Virus record (IMG/VR): IMGVR_UViG_3300041411_000200
Coordinates: 1 to 21,859 of that record
Length of the DNA: 21,859 nucleotides
Reading direction: 5' to 3' (one strand)
Source: a virus
Notes under the pieces: generated by a model
Database searches by the model: none
Told to the model about the DNA's origin: nothing
Seen by the model: only the letters and a program-made list of their open reading frames with translations
Translations under genes and position numbers: made by a program
In this document: one piece after another, positions 13,481 through 21,435 of the stretch
How positions within the stretch are numbered: the first letter of the stretch is position 1
Layout: each line of letters begins with the position of its first letter

Positions 13481-14932
13481 ATGGCGGGTAAACAGGTCCA
13501 ACGTCGTCGCGGTTCCACCGCTCAAACTGCTGTCTTTACGGGCGCAGTGGGTGAAATTACGGTCGACACCGATAAGAAAACGGCGGTCGTCCATGACGGC
13601 GTGACTGCGGGCGGTTTCCCGCTGGCGCGCATCACTGACGTTATCGACGTGGGTGGGGACGCAGACGCAGCCATGGCCGCGGCGGTCGCGGCGCAGACCA
13701 GCGCGAACACGGGTATTGCAAACGCCGCGACCGCGCAAACCCAAGCGAACTTGGGCGTCAGCAAAGCAGACACGGCGCAGGCCGAAGTCGACGCCCTGGA
13801 GACAGTCGTAGCGGATCTAGACGCGCACTCCGTACCGCGAGACAACACGACGGGCGCCGCTACGATCCCGGTAGGGAACAACGCGCAACGCCCGGTCGCG
13901 CCAGTCGAAGGGCAGTTTCGCTATAACAGCCAGTTGACCCGGTTCGAAGGCTACCAAAACGGGCAGTGGGCACAGGTGGGCGGGGATTCGTTGCCCATCT
14001 TTTTCACTACTTGGTGCCCCAACCGCGCCGCTGTCCCGGCCGGTTTTGTGGTCGCAGACGGGCAGTTGCTCAGCCGCGCCACCTACCCCGACGCGGCGGC
14101 GGCGATTAGCGCGGGCAACGTGCCAACGGTCGCTGACGCGACTTGGCTGTCGACGGTCATTCAGCGCGGCCGCTACACCTTGGGCGACGGTTCGACCACG
14201 TTCCGCATGCCGGACTACAACGGCAAATACACCGGCTCGCTGGGCGCCGTGTTTCTGCGTGGCGACGGCGCGATGTCGGCCGGCACCAACGGCGCGCTCC
14301 AACTCGATGAACTGAAATCCCACGCGCACACCTACGGCTCCGCCACCAGTAAGGCCGCCGATGGCGCGGTCCATGGCACGGCGATCAACCAAGGCGCCTA
14401 CGCAACGAGCAGCACAGGCGGCGCCGAAACCCGCCCGCTCAACGTGACCGGTTGCTGGGTCGTGAAATTGTTCGGCGCGGTTATCAATCCAGGGGCAGTG
14501 GACGCGGCGCAGTTGGCCAGCGACATGGCCAACATGCAGGCGACGGCGTACCAGCGTTCAAACATCCTCGGCGCGGTTTCGCAGGCCGCAGGCGTCCCAA
14601 CGGGCGCGCTAATGGACACGGGCAGCAACGCGAACGGCCGTTACATCAAGTACGCCGACGGCACGCTGATCTGCTGGTTCTACACCTCTACGCAATACGC
14701 GCTCACAACGTCTTACGGCTCCCAGTACATCAGCGGGAACATCACTTTAGCGTTCCCTGTGGGCTTCGTCGGAACCCCGATGGTTGTTCCGTCCGCCATC
14801 ACAACCCCGCAAGTCGTATGGGCCGCAATCGAGGGCAGCGCAAGTACGGCGGCGATGGCAATGCGCTTAATTGGCGTCGTAAACGGCGCTACTTCCTACG
14901 CGGGATATATCGCCATCGGGAGGTGGTTCTAA
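13481..14932 (+). CDS. Tail fibre with Mtd-like N-terminus and tail-collar domain
   Basis: This 483-residue protein begins QRRRGSTAQTAVFTGAVGEI (7-26) then TVDTDKKTAVVHDGVTAGGF, the N-terminal beta-prism-like module shared by major tropism determinant and phage hyaluronidase-type fibres. Residues 60-115 form an Ala/Thr-rich coiled coil. Residues 140-168 contain RYNSQLTRFEGYQNGQW, a fibre attachment repeat. Residues 185-285 form a tail-collar domain (VADGQLLSRATYP, then FRMPDYNGKY, FLRGDG, HAHTYG). The C-terminal 130 residues probably bind receptor. GGAGG lies 8 nt before the ATG inside a GGAGGCTCC dyad. It is the likely host-range protein. No reverse transcriptase or variable-repeat template is in the window. 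Confidence 0.85.
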   Translation: MAGKQVQRRRGSTAQTAVFTGAVGEITVDTDKKTAVVHDGVTAGGFPLARITDVIDVGGDADAAMAAAVAAQTSANTGIANAATAQTQANLGVSKADTAQAEVDALETVVADLDAHSVPRDNTTGAATIPVGNNAQRPVAPVEGQFRYNSQLTRFEGYQNGQWAQVGGDSLPIFFTTWCPNRAAVPAGFVVADGQLLSRATYPDAAAAISAGNVPTVADATWLSTVIQRGRYTLGDGSTTFRMPDYNGKYTGSLGAVFLRGDGAMSAGTNGALQLDELKSHAHTYGSATSKAADGAVHGTAINQGAYATSSTGGAETRPLNVTGCWVVKLFGAVINPGAVDAAQLASDMANMQATAYQRSNILGAVSQAAGVPTGALMDTGSNANGRYIKYADGTLICWFYTSTQYALTTSYGSQYISGNITLAFPVGFVGTPMVVPSAITTPQVVWAAIEGSASTAAMAMRLIGVVNGATSYAGYIAIGRWF

Positions 14933-15270
14933 TGCGCATCAAACTCAGTCCGCAACGGCGCGACGACACCCTGGACGTGGTTAAAACCGGGGACATTCTG
15001 ACAGTCAACGGCGAGGCCTTCGACCTGACGCCCATGGGCGAGGGCGACACTTTGCCCCGTTCCGCCATCGACTCCCTGTGGTTCGCTGGAGACGTGGACA
15101 AACTCGACGGCGAACTGACCCTGACCCTGCTCCTACCCAACCCGTGGAACTACTCCCCGGAACAAGCGTTTCCGGTCGATCTGGTCGACGTGCCAGATGG
15201 CCCCGTGGCGTTCCCGCAGCCACTGACCCCCGAACAAATGGCCGCCCGCGACGGGGAGTTCACAGCATGA
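14932..15270 (+). CDS. Small protein coupled to tail fibre
   Basis: This 112-residue protein's ATG overlaps the fibre stop (TAATG). It begins MRIKLSPQRRDDTLDVVKTG and contains ILTVNGEAFDLTPMGEG and ELTLTLLLPNPWN. I recall such proteins next to fibre and chaperone genes of Pseudomonas prophages, but know no established function. It is a compact beta-rich protein without membrane segment. Tight coupling to the fibre gene and the following chaperone-type gene suggests a role in fibre folding or assembly. Confidence 0.65.
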   Translation: MRIKLSPQRRDDTLDVVKTGDILTVNGEAFDLTPMGEGDTLPRSAIDSLWFAGDVDKLDGELTLTLLLPNPWNYSPEQAFPVDLVDVPDGPVAFPQPLTPEQMAARDGEFTA

Positions 15271-15542
15271 ATATCGACTGGTCCCAGCTCATTACCAAAG
15301 CCATGAAAGACGCCGAGGCCGCCGCGATTTTGCGGGCGCAGCACGTTATCGAAGAGGACGCATGGCGCGTCGCGGAACTGGCCGTTATCGCGGATCAGCT
15401 CATTGCCATTGAAGACGCCGACCCGGCCGCGTTGCCTGGCACGGAAACGCAATGGCGTGCGTACCGCACCAAAGTTCGCGCTTGGAAGGAAGGAGGCGTT
15501 GGCTTCCCTGACGCCGCGTTGCGGCCAGTTCGTCCCGTTTAA
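15267..15542 (+). CDS. Tail assembly chaperone-like protein
   Basis: This 91-residue protein starts in an ATGA overlap with the previous gene. It begins MNIDWSQLITKAMKDAEAAA and ends with LPGTETQWRAYRTKVRAW then GVGFPDAAL, the W-x-x-YR and GFPD pattern of phage tail-fibre assembly chaperones. Such proteins bind and help fold the fibre tip encoded just upstream. Length and position fit. The family call is by motif memory. Confidence 0.65.
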   Translation: MNIDWSQLITKAMKDAEAAAILRAQHVIEEDAWRVAELAVIADQLIAIEDADPAALPGTETQWRAYRTKVRAWKEGGVGFPDAALRPVRPV

Positions 15543-15553
15543 GGACTCGCCCC

Positions 15554-15943
15554 ATGGCTGACCTCGTTCCAGGTTGGTTCGTCGCCTTCCTGCTGTTTTT
15601 GGGGGCGTTGATTGCACAGCTTCATCCCGGCTCAGCGATGGGGGCGTCTTTTGGGTGCGTGTTTTTTATCTTCCTGCCAGACCCGACCGCGGGGGGCCGG
15701 TTGTTCAAGTTCTTCCGAAAAATGGGCCTTACGGTGGTTTCGTGGGGTTTTGGCTACGCGTCGGCCATCGCAGTGGGCGGCGCCGCCGCCATGCTGGCCG
15801 GCGTGTTAGGCGCAGCGCTAGCGGCGGCCATCTTGGGCGCGTTGAACCTGATGGTCCTCAACGATGGCGACCTGCCGAACTGGCTGAACAGCGTAATCAA
15901 AGCAGTCTTGAGGTTGAAGACAAGGGGCAGCGATGAGCAGTGA
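15554..15943 (+). CDS. Holin candidate 1 (membrane protein)
   Basis: This 129-residue protein has hydrophobic segments at about 8-22 (WFVAFLLFLGALIAQ), 28-42 (MGASFGCVFFIFLP), 57-72 and a long Ala/Gly-rich one at 70-100 (AIAVGGAAAMLAGVLGAALA). The C-terminus is basic and polar (VLRLKTRGSDEQ). It begins the lysis cassette, overlaps the next membrane gene by 11 nt, and is followed by the endolysin. Holins form the inner-membrane lesions that release the endolysin. Which of the three small membrane proteins here is the true holin or antiholin cannot be decided from sequence. Confidence 0.6.
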   Translation: MADLVPGWFVAFLLFLGALIAQLHPGSAMGASFGCVFFIFLPDPTAGGRLFKFFRKMGLTVVSWGFGYASAIAVGGAAAMLAGVLGAALAAAILGALNLMVLNDGDLPNWLNSVIKAVLRLKTRGSDEQ

Positions 15944-16247
15944 CCCACTGGCCTATGGGGATGTGCTTCTGTGCTTCCGCATCGGCATTCACCTAGCCAC
16001 GGTCGGCGTTCTGCTGGGGTATTCCAGCGCGAATCGCACTAAGTATTTCTCGACGTTTCTGGCGTTTCTTCTGGCCGGTACGTCGTTCGCGATGGCCGCG
16101 CAGTTGCTGACCAAGTTTTCAGTTTATGGCCCGAACACCGAAATCTGGAGCGTGTTGTTCTTCGCCGTCGTGCTGGTTTTGATCACACACAGCGGCGGCA
16201 ACATCGCCCGCGTTCTCTACCAAGATCGACGGTGGTTCCCGCGATGA
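15933..16247 (+). CDS. Holin candidate 2 (membrane protein)
   Basis: This 104-residue protein has three likely membrane segments: about 9-28 (VLLCFRIGIHLATVGVLLGY), 39-58 (FSTFLAFLLAGTSFAMAAQL) and 71-86 (IWSVLFFAVVLVLIT), with a short basic C-terminus (RVLYQDRRWFPR). Three segments and direct coupling to the endolysin (ATGA at 16244) suit a class I holin. It resembles small holin-like proteins adjoining GH19 endolysins in proteobacterial phages. Confidence 0.65.
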   Translation: MSSDPLAYGDVLLCFRIGIHLATVGVLLGYSSANRTKYFSTFLAFLLAGTSFAMAAQLLTKFSVYGPNTEIWSVLFFAVVLVLITHSGGNIARVLYQDRRWFPR

Positions 16248-16870
16248 CACTGACCGAAGCCGTATTCAAGCAGATTTTCCCCAAGGCGGACCCAAACCTG
16301 TGCGATTCGCTGAACGCGACATTGCTCGACTACAACATCAACACCGCCAACCGCATCGCCGGCTTCCTGGCTCAAGTCGGGCATGAGTCCGCCGACCTGA
16401 CCCGCCTTGTGGAAAACCTGAACTACAGCGCCGAAGGGCTCGCCTCGACATGGCCCAAACGCTACCGGGCCGCAGACGGCAAGCCCACGCCGCTGGCGGT
16501 CAAGCTGGCGCGCAACCCCAAGGCCATCGCGAACAACTGCTACGCCAACCGCATGGGCAATGAAACGAGCGAAGACGGCTGGCGGTATCGCGGCCGCGGC
16601 GCCTTCATGACCACCGGGCGAAGCAACTACGCCGACACCGGCCGGGCCATCGGCCTGGACCTGATCAACAACCCCGAACAACTGGCCCATCCGCCCTACG
16701 CGCTGGAGGCGGCCGCTTGGTTCTGGAATCGCTACGCGCTGAACCAGCGGATGGACCGGGGCGACTTCAAGGGCACCACACAAATCATCAACGGCGGCCA
16801 GATCGGCGCTGCTGACCGTCAAGCGCGGTACGAAAAAATCACCGCGATTCTTAAAGGGGTTGGGCAATGA
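16244..16870 (+). CDS. GH19-family endolysin
   Basis: This 208-residue peptidoglycan-degrading glycosidase starts at ATG 16244, overlapping the holin-type stop; the GTG at 16232 is rejected. The GH19 (chitinase-like) lysozyme motifs are visible: AQVGHESADL with catalytic E48, VENLNYSAEGL with the second glutamate E57, YRGRGAFMTTGRSNYADTG (substrate cleft) and the later NGG helix region. No signal peptide is present, so export depends on a holin. Length is typical for single-domain phage GH19 endolysins. Confidence 0.9.
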   Translation: MTLTEAVFKQIFPKADPNLCDSLNATLLDYNINTANRIAGFLAQVGHESADLTRLVENLNYSAEGLASTWPKRYRAADGKPTPLAVKLARNPKAIANNCYANRMGNETSEDGWRYRGRGAFMTTGRSNYADTGRAIGLDLINNPEQLAHPPYALEAAAWFWNRYALNQRMDRGDFKGTTQIINGGQIGAADRQARYEKITAILKGVGQ

Positions 16871-17097
16871 GCATTGAACTGATCACGGGTTGGGAAAAGG
16901 CTTACAAGCTGAGTTCCGTGCAACTGGGCACGGCCGCCGTGATCGTGGCGGGCATGGACCAGTGGTTGCCCGCCGTGTCGGCGTTCCTGCCGCCCTGGTT
17001 GTCTGGCTTGCTGACCGCCGCCGCGATCATCGCCCGGCTGATTCAGCAGCCAAAGCTGGCGGCCGAAGTGAAGGCTGACCAACGTTATGGCGGCTAA
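16867..17097 (+). CDS. Third small membrane protein of the lysis cassette
   Basis: This 76-residue protein has an ATGA overlap with the endolysin. W-E-K-A-Y-K-L-S-S-V-Q precedes a hydrophobic helix (about 19-33), a P-x-x-L-P-P-W-L turn, a second helix (about 45-60) and ARLIQQPKL. This layout is common in phage holin-associated proteins placed after endolysins, and could be a pinholin, antiholin or an accessory. It lacks a lipobox, so it is not an outer-membrane spanin subunit. It overlaps the large terminase start by 11 nt. Confidence 0.6.
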   Translation: MSIELITGWEKAYKLSSVQLGTAAVIVAGMDQWLPAVSAFLPPWLSGLLTAAAIIARLIQQPKLAAEVKADQRYGG

Positions 17098-18694
17098 ACC
17101 CACGGCAGTAGACCGCGAGCGTCAAGACGCAATCGAGGCCTACCAGCGGCAAATCCATGCAGCCAAGCGGCTGGTGCAAGTGCGCGAGGCGCAAGAAAAC
17201 TTGCTGCGCTATACCCAGCTATCCATGCCTGACCCCGCGGACCCGGATAACCCGGATTCCAGCCGCTACAAGACCCACAAAATCCACGACTATCTGTCTG
17301 ACAAACTGATGGCCGTGGAGCGTGGCGAGATTCTGCGCCTGATCATTTCCGTACAGCCGCGGGTGGGTAAGTCAGAGCTGACCAGCCGGCGACTGCCGAC
17401 GTGGTTTGTGGGGCGCGATCCGTACCGCCAAGTGATCGTGGCCGCCTGCACCGACGACCTTGCCCTGGACTTCGGCCGTGAGTGCCGCGAAGTGATGCGC
17501 TCGCCGTTCTATCAGCAAGTGTTCCCCGGCGTGACGCTGCGCAAAGGCAACGCCTCCGCGGAACGTTTGCAGACCGTGCGCGGCGGAATTCTGACCTTCG
17601 CAGGCGTGGGCTCGACCATCACAGGCCGCGGCGGCGATCTGCTGATCATCGACGACCCCATCAAGTCGGCAGACGAGGCCCGCAGTAAGGCGAAACGCGA
17701 TTCGACCTGGACATGGTTCACACAAACCGCCATGTCTCGCGTGATGGGCACCGGGGGCGCTGTGGTGATCTGTGCGACGCGCTGGCATGAAGACGACATC
17801 ATCGGCCGCCTCACTGACCCGAAAAGCCCGTACTACAACGCACACGAAGCCAGCCGCTGGACTGTGATCAACATCCCGGCGTTTGCTGACGTGGATGATC
17901 CACTGGGCCGCGAGCCCGGCGAAATCCTGTGGCCAGAGCGAACCCCGCTCGCGCACTTGGAATCCATGCGCCGCCTCGATCCGGGCGGTTTTGCTGCGCT
18001 GTACATGGGACGGCCGGCGCCGCTGGAAGGCAACCACTTCAAGCGCGAACATATCTTGCCGTACCAGCCGGGCGACTTGCCCCGCAACTTGCGCTACTAC
18101 GCCGCAAGTGACCATGCCGTGTCCCTGGAGCAGAAGCGCGACAAAACGTGCATGGGCGTGATCGGCATCGACGACAAAGAAGACATTTGGATTCTGCCCG
18201 ATTTGGTCTGGCGGCAAATCGACGGCGAAACGCAAGTCGAAGCCATGCTGGACCTGATGCAGCGCTACCGGCCGCAAACGTGGTGGGCGGAAAAGGGGCA
18301 TATCAGCCTGTCGATTGGCCCATTTCTCCGTAAGCGGATGAATGAGACGAAAACCTACGTCGCCATCGACGAGCGCGTGCCCACGCGGGACAAGATGACG
18401 CGTTCGCAAGCCATCCAAGCCCGCATGAGCATGAAAAAGGTCCACTTCCCCGCGTTCGCGGGCTGGTATTCCGACGCGGTGGACGAGCTGCTGAACTTCC
18501 CGAACGGGCGCAATGACGACTTTGTGGACTTCATTTCTTGGGTGGGCATTGGTCTGGATTCGGTCGTGCGGGCCAGCAATGTGGTGCCGCTAGCCAGCGC
18601 TGCGCAGACGGGCTCTATCCAATGGATTCTGGAAAGCGCGGACCGGCTACGCAAGCGCGAAAAGACCGACGACCCACAGCGCTACTTACGTTAA
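17087..18694 (+). CDS. Terminase large subunit
   Basis: This 535-residue DNA-packaging motor has an ATPase half with Walker A SVQPRVGKS (88-96), Walker B LLIIDDP (185-191) and coupling motif CATRWHEDD (229-237). The nuclease half shows acidic residues at D342 (AASDHAV), E402 (WWAEKGHI) and DDFVDF (477-482), placed like those of RNase H-fold terminase nucleases. A helical N-terminal extension (about 1-45) may contact the small subunit. It translocates DNA into the prohead through the portal encoded next. The start overlaps the membrane gene upstream by 11 nt; it is the last gene before the second octamer array. Confidence 0.93.
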   Translation: MAAKPTAVDRERQDAIEAYQRQIHAAKRLVQVREAQENLLRYTQLSMPDPADPDNPDSSRYKTHKIHDYLSDKLMAVERGEILRLIISVQPRVGKSELTSRRLPTWFVGRDPYRQVIVAACTDDLALDFGRECREVMRSPFYQQVFPGVTLRKGNASAERLQTVRGGILTFAGVGSTITGRGGDLLIIDDPIKSADEARSKAKRDSTWTWFTQTAMSRVMGTGGAVVICATRWHEDDIIGRLTDPKSPYYNAHEASRWTVINIPAFADVDDPLGREPGEILWPERTPLAHLESMRRLDPGGFAALYMGRPAPLEGNHFKREHILPYQPGDLPRNLRYYAASDHAVSLEQKRDKTCMGVIGIDDKEDIWILPDLVWRQIDGETQVEAMLDLMQRYRPQTWWAEKGHISLSIGPFLRKRMNETKTYVAIDERVPTRDKMTRSQAIQARMSMKKVHFPAFAGWYSDAVDELLNFPNGRNDDFVDFISWVGIGLDSVVRASNVVPLASAAQTGSIQWILESADRLRKREKTDDPQRYLR

Positions 18695-18697
18695 CGC

Positions 18698-18745
18698 CTT
18701 GTACATTTGGACAGCCGTACATTTGGACAAATGGCCAAATGTACA
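18698..18745 (-). repeat. Tandem 8-bp repeat array, six units, inverted
   Basis: Read on the minus strand the units start every 8 nt; two are exactly TGTCCAAA and three begin TGTAC. They fill the 63-nt gap between large terminase and portal and end 1 nt before the portal ribosome site. On the plus strand GTACATTTGG (18717-18726) and CCAAATGTAC (18735-18744) can form a 10-bp hairpin just before AGGAG. The first 17 nt are the exact reverse complement of 11922-11938. Confidence 0.8.
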
Positions 18746-18757
18746 AAGGAGCGAGTT

Positions 18758-20977
18758 ATGTTGGACGACGACCAAAGCCCCCTGATGCCGGGCGAAATGA
18801 ATGGTGAAGGCGGTCCCGAGGGCCAGCCGAAACCCGCGCAGGGCGTGCCGCAAGCGCCAAGCCCGAGCGAGGCAGAAGCGGCCTTGGTCAAGCAGTGGAC
18901 TGCCCGAATCCGCAAGGCCAAGGCGCAATGGGCGCCCGTGTTCAAGCGGATGAAAGCAGACCAGAAGTTTGCCCATGGCGAGCAATGGCCACAGCAAACG
19001 CCCGAGGACCAGCGCTACGTGGCGAACATCACGCTGCGCGCTGTGAACCAGAAAGTGGCGGTGCTGTACGCGAAAAACCCGACCGCGATTGCCGTGCGGC
19101 GCAAGACCCTGGACTTCAAGATTTGGGATGGTTCGCTGGAGTCCCTGGAGCCGTTTAAACAAGCGCTTATGCCGCCAACGCCAGACACCATGGACCCGCA
19201 AACCGGGCAATTGATCCCCGGTACGCCGCCGCCTGACCCGCAAATGTTGCAGATGGCGAACATGGTTTTGCAGGACGTGCAGCAAGGCATGGCACGTCGG
19301 CTACAAGCGGACAAGATGGGCAAGACGCTCGAAATCGTCTACGAGTACGAGATTGGCGAGCAGGCGGTGCCGTTTAAAACCAGCATGAAACAACTGGTGC
19401 GCCGGACCATCACCACGGGCGTGGGCTACACGAAACTGGGTTACCACCGGTTCATGGAGAAACTACCCGGCGACGTGGACAAGATCACTGACGCGACCCA
19501 GCCACTTCGCCGGGCTGAGCGCATCGGCCTGGAGCAAGCGCAAGGTAACATCGAGCAAAGCGACCCTCAATCCGAAGAGTTGCTGCGCATGTCTGCCGCT
19601 GCGAACAGCGAGCCTGACATGCTGGTGAAAGAAGGGCTGGACTTCGAATTCCCGCCTTCGACATCGTTGATCGTTGACCCGCGGTGCCGCCAGTTGAAAG
19701 GCTTCGTCGGCGCTCGTTGGGTGGCGCAGGAATACATGCTGTCATGCGACGACGTGAAGGAGGTTTACGGCGTCGACGTGGCCAGCAACTACAACTCGCA
19801 CACGTCCGAAGGCGAGTCGGCCAGCACGAATACTCTGCTTTACGGGCCAGAAGACAAGCGCAGCCAGGGTGATTTGTGCGCGATTTACGAGCTGTACGAC
19901 AAAGCCACCGGCACTTGCATGACGCTCTGCGCCGGCTTCCCGTCGTTCATCGTACCGCCAGCCGCGCCGCCGCTGCGCCTCGAAAACTTCTGGCCATGGT
20001 TCGTGTTGACCTTCAACGACGCCGAAGACGAAGACGCGATTTTCCCGCCATCGGACGTGCATCTGATGCGCGGCATGCAAGTCGACTACAACTTGCGCCG
20101 TCAGCGGTTGCGCGAGCATTTGGACGCCGCCCGGCCGAAACATGCCGTGCCGAAAGGTTTGCTCGACGAGCAGGACAAAGCCAACCTGACCGCCTCGGCG
20201 GCGCACACCGTTGTCGAGTTGTCGGGCATGGTGCCAGGTACGTCGATTGATTCGGTTTTGCAGCGCGTGCCATACAGCCCGGTCGATCCAGCGTTGTACG
20301 AGGTCGATTCGTGTTTCTCCGACTTGCTGAAAGTGGTGGGCACGCAAGAAGCGAACTTGGGTGGCACCAGTGGCTCGACGGCCACGGAATCGAGCATTGC
20401 CGAGTCCAGCCGGATGACCGCGCAGGGCTCTAACGTCGATGACTTGGACGACTTCCTGACGGAAATGGCCAAAGCTGCCAGCCACGTTTTGCTGCTGGAA
20501 ATGTCGCCAGAGGAAGTAATCCGCATTGCAGGTCCAGGTGCAGTCTGGCCCGAACTGAGCAACGAACAAGTTGCCCAGGACTTGACCCTCAACATCAAAG
20601 CCGGCTCCAGCGGACGCCCAAACAAGGCCGCGGAAATTCAGAACATGGAGCGTCTCGCGCCATTGCTGATGCAGATTCCGGGGATCAAACCGCAGTGGCT
20701 GGCCGAGCAAGTGGTGCAGCGTTTGGACGACCGGATCGACACGACGGACGCCGTTGCGCAGTCGTTGCCATCGATCACAGCGCTTAACCAGCAAGTCCAA
20801 CCGGGCATGGGCGCACCGGGCACGGACCCAAATCAGCAAGGGGCGCAGGGCGCGAACAACGCGCAAAAGCCCCCGGCTGGTAGCAGCATGGGGCCGGGCG
20901 CTACGCAGCAAACCAACATGCCGCCGACCACGCCAGGCAATGTCGTTTCGATGGCGCAAGGCAACCCGATGGGCTAA
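18758..20977 (+). CDS. Portal protein
   Basis: This 739-residue protein starts at ATG 18758 with GGAG 7 nt upstream; an upstream TTG in frame would translate the octamer array and is rejected. The portal is the dodecameric ring at the capsid vertex through which DNA enters and the tail attaches. Supporting sequence: early helical segment with HGEQWPQQ, TLRAVNQKVAVLYAKNP, the central stem-like region (about 430-560), and SGSTATESSIAESSRMT, a portal signature. The length is close to the P22-type portals. The C-terminal 60 residues are Gly/Pro/Gln-rich and probably disordered. A terminator follows at once, so head genes expected downstream are not in this transcript. Confidence 0.85.
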   Translation: MLDDDQSPLMPGEMNGEGGPEGQPKPAQGVPQAPSPSEAEAALVKQWTARIRKAKAQWAPVFKRMKADQKFAHGEQWPQQTPEDQRYVANITLRAVNQKVAVLYAKNPTAIAVRRKTLDFKIWDGSLESLEPFKQALMPPTPDTMDPQTGQLIPGTPPPDPQMLQMANMVLQDVQQGMARRLQADKMGKTLEIVYEYEIGEQAVPFKTSMKQLVRRTITTGVGYTKLGYHRFMEKLPGDVDKITDATQPLRRAERIGLEQAQGNIEQSDPQSEELLRMSAAANSEPDMLVKEGLDFEFPPSTSLIVDPRCRQLKGFVGARWVAQEYMLSCDDVKEVYGVDVASNYNSHTSEGESASTNTLLYGPEDKRSQGDLCAIYELYDKATGTCMTLCAGFPSFIVPPAAPPLRLENFWPWFVLTFNDAEDEDAIFPPSDVHLMRGMQVDYNLRRQRLREHLDAARPKHAVPKGLLDEQDKANLTASAAHTVVELSGMVPGTSIDSVLQRVPYSPVDPALYEVDSCFSDLLKVVGTQEANLGGTSGSTATESSIAESSRMTAQGSNVDDLDDFLTEMAKAASHVLLLEMSPEEVIRIAGPGAVWPELSNEQVAQDLTLNIKAGSSGRPNKAAEIQNMERLAPLLMQIPGIKPQWLAEQVVQRLDDRIDTTDAVAQSLPSITALNQQVQPGMGAPGTDPNQQGAQGANNAQKPPAGSSMGPGATQQTNMPPTTPGNVVSMAQGNPMG

Positions 20978-20990
20978 ATCGCAGGCAAAG

Positions 20991-21028
20991 AAAACCCCGT
21001 TGCGGTATGGAGTCCCGAACGGGGTTTT
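20991..21028. terminator. Bidirectional intrinsic terminator after portal
   Basis: AAAACCCCGTT and AACGGGGTTTT form an 11-bp stem. A T-run on one side and an A-run on the other allow termination in both directions: for portal rightward and for the lipoprotein gene leftward. Confidence 0.85.
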
Positions 21029-21130
21029 CAATGGGAATCTTGCAGTGCCGCACAGGACGGGTGTGCGTTCGTCCGGCGAAGAACGAAAATTTCATCCCGG
21101 CCGCAGGGTGCCGAACTTAAACCGATTTGT

Positions 21131-21379
21131 CTACCACCAGCCGCTGGAATTTGCCGCAGGGGGCATCCGGTCGCTGATTTCCTGCAACTGCTGAGCCTGA
21201 TTCGCTTGCTGCAACTGCTGCTGCCGGTAGTAGAACGCGGCGTCTGCATCCGCTTGCTGCTGACCAGCCGCCGCGCTTAGACCATTGGCGAATTGCGCCC
21301 ATTGGTAATTCGTGACGGGATCGTTTGAACAGGCGGACAGCAAAAGGACGGCAGACAGGCAGATCAGAGCGGTTTTCAT
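21131..21379 (-). CDS. Small lipoprotein
   Basis: ATG 21379 has GGAGG 8 nt upstream; longer in-frame starts are rejected. The 82-residue protein has a classical lipoprotein signal (MKTALICLSAVLLLSAC, lipobox L-S-A-C with the lipidated cysteine at 17) followed by a Gln/Ala-rich region (YYRQQQLQQANQAQQLQE) probably forming a coiled coil. The residue after the cysteine is Ser, so it is probably outer-membrane sorted. It is a separate leftward unit with its own promoter and two operator-like sites, between terminators. That is the pattern of a prophage-encoded cargo gene expressed in the lysogen; a spanin role is less likely because it is isolated from the lysis cassette. Confidence 0.75.
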   Translation of the reverse strand: MKTALICLSAVLLLSACSNDPVTNYQWAQFANGLSAAAGQQQADADAAFYYRQQQLQQANQAQQLQEISDRMPPAANSSGWW

Positions 21380-21399
21380 TGCGTGAACCTCCGTGTGGT

Positions 21400-21416
21400 T
21401 GCTACAGAGTGTCGCA
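21400..21416. promoter_or_regulatory. Operator-like 17-bp quasi-palindrome, copy 6
   Basis: TGCTAC, AGAGT, GTCGCA, within the leader of the lipoprotein gene, 36 bp from copy 7. Confidence 0.5.
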
Positions 21417-21435
21417 AATAGCACAGGGCCAGCGC

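Noticed and set aside
13481-14932. Diversity-generating retroelement suggested by the Mtd-like N-terminus
   Set aside because: The window has no reverse transcriptase gene and no template repeat matching the 3' end of the fibre gene; the C-terminus is not a C-type lectin variable region. Only the N-terminal module is shared.
11875-18745. CRISPR array or invertible DNA segment
   Set aside because: The 8-bp units have no spacers and no cas genes are present; no DNA invertase gene is present to act on the inverted copies.
18707-18757. Upstream TTG start for portal
   Set aside because: It would translate the octamer array; ATG 18758 has a clear ribosome site.
19742-21031. Long leftward frame (429 residues) opposite the portal gene
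   Set aside because: It is antiparallel to a well-supported portal gene, has no ribosome site, and shows the Arg/His/Val-rich make-up of shadow frames in GC-rich DNA. The same holds for the leftward frame at 17372-18445.
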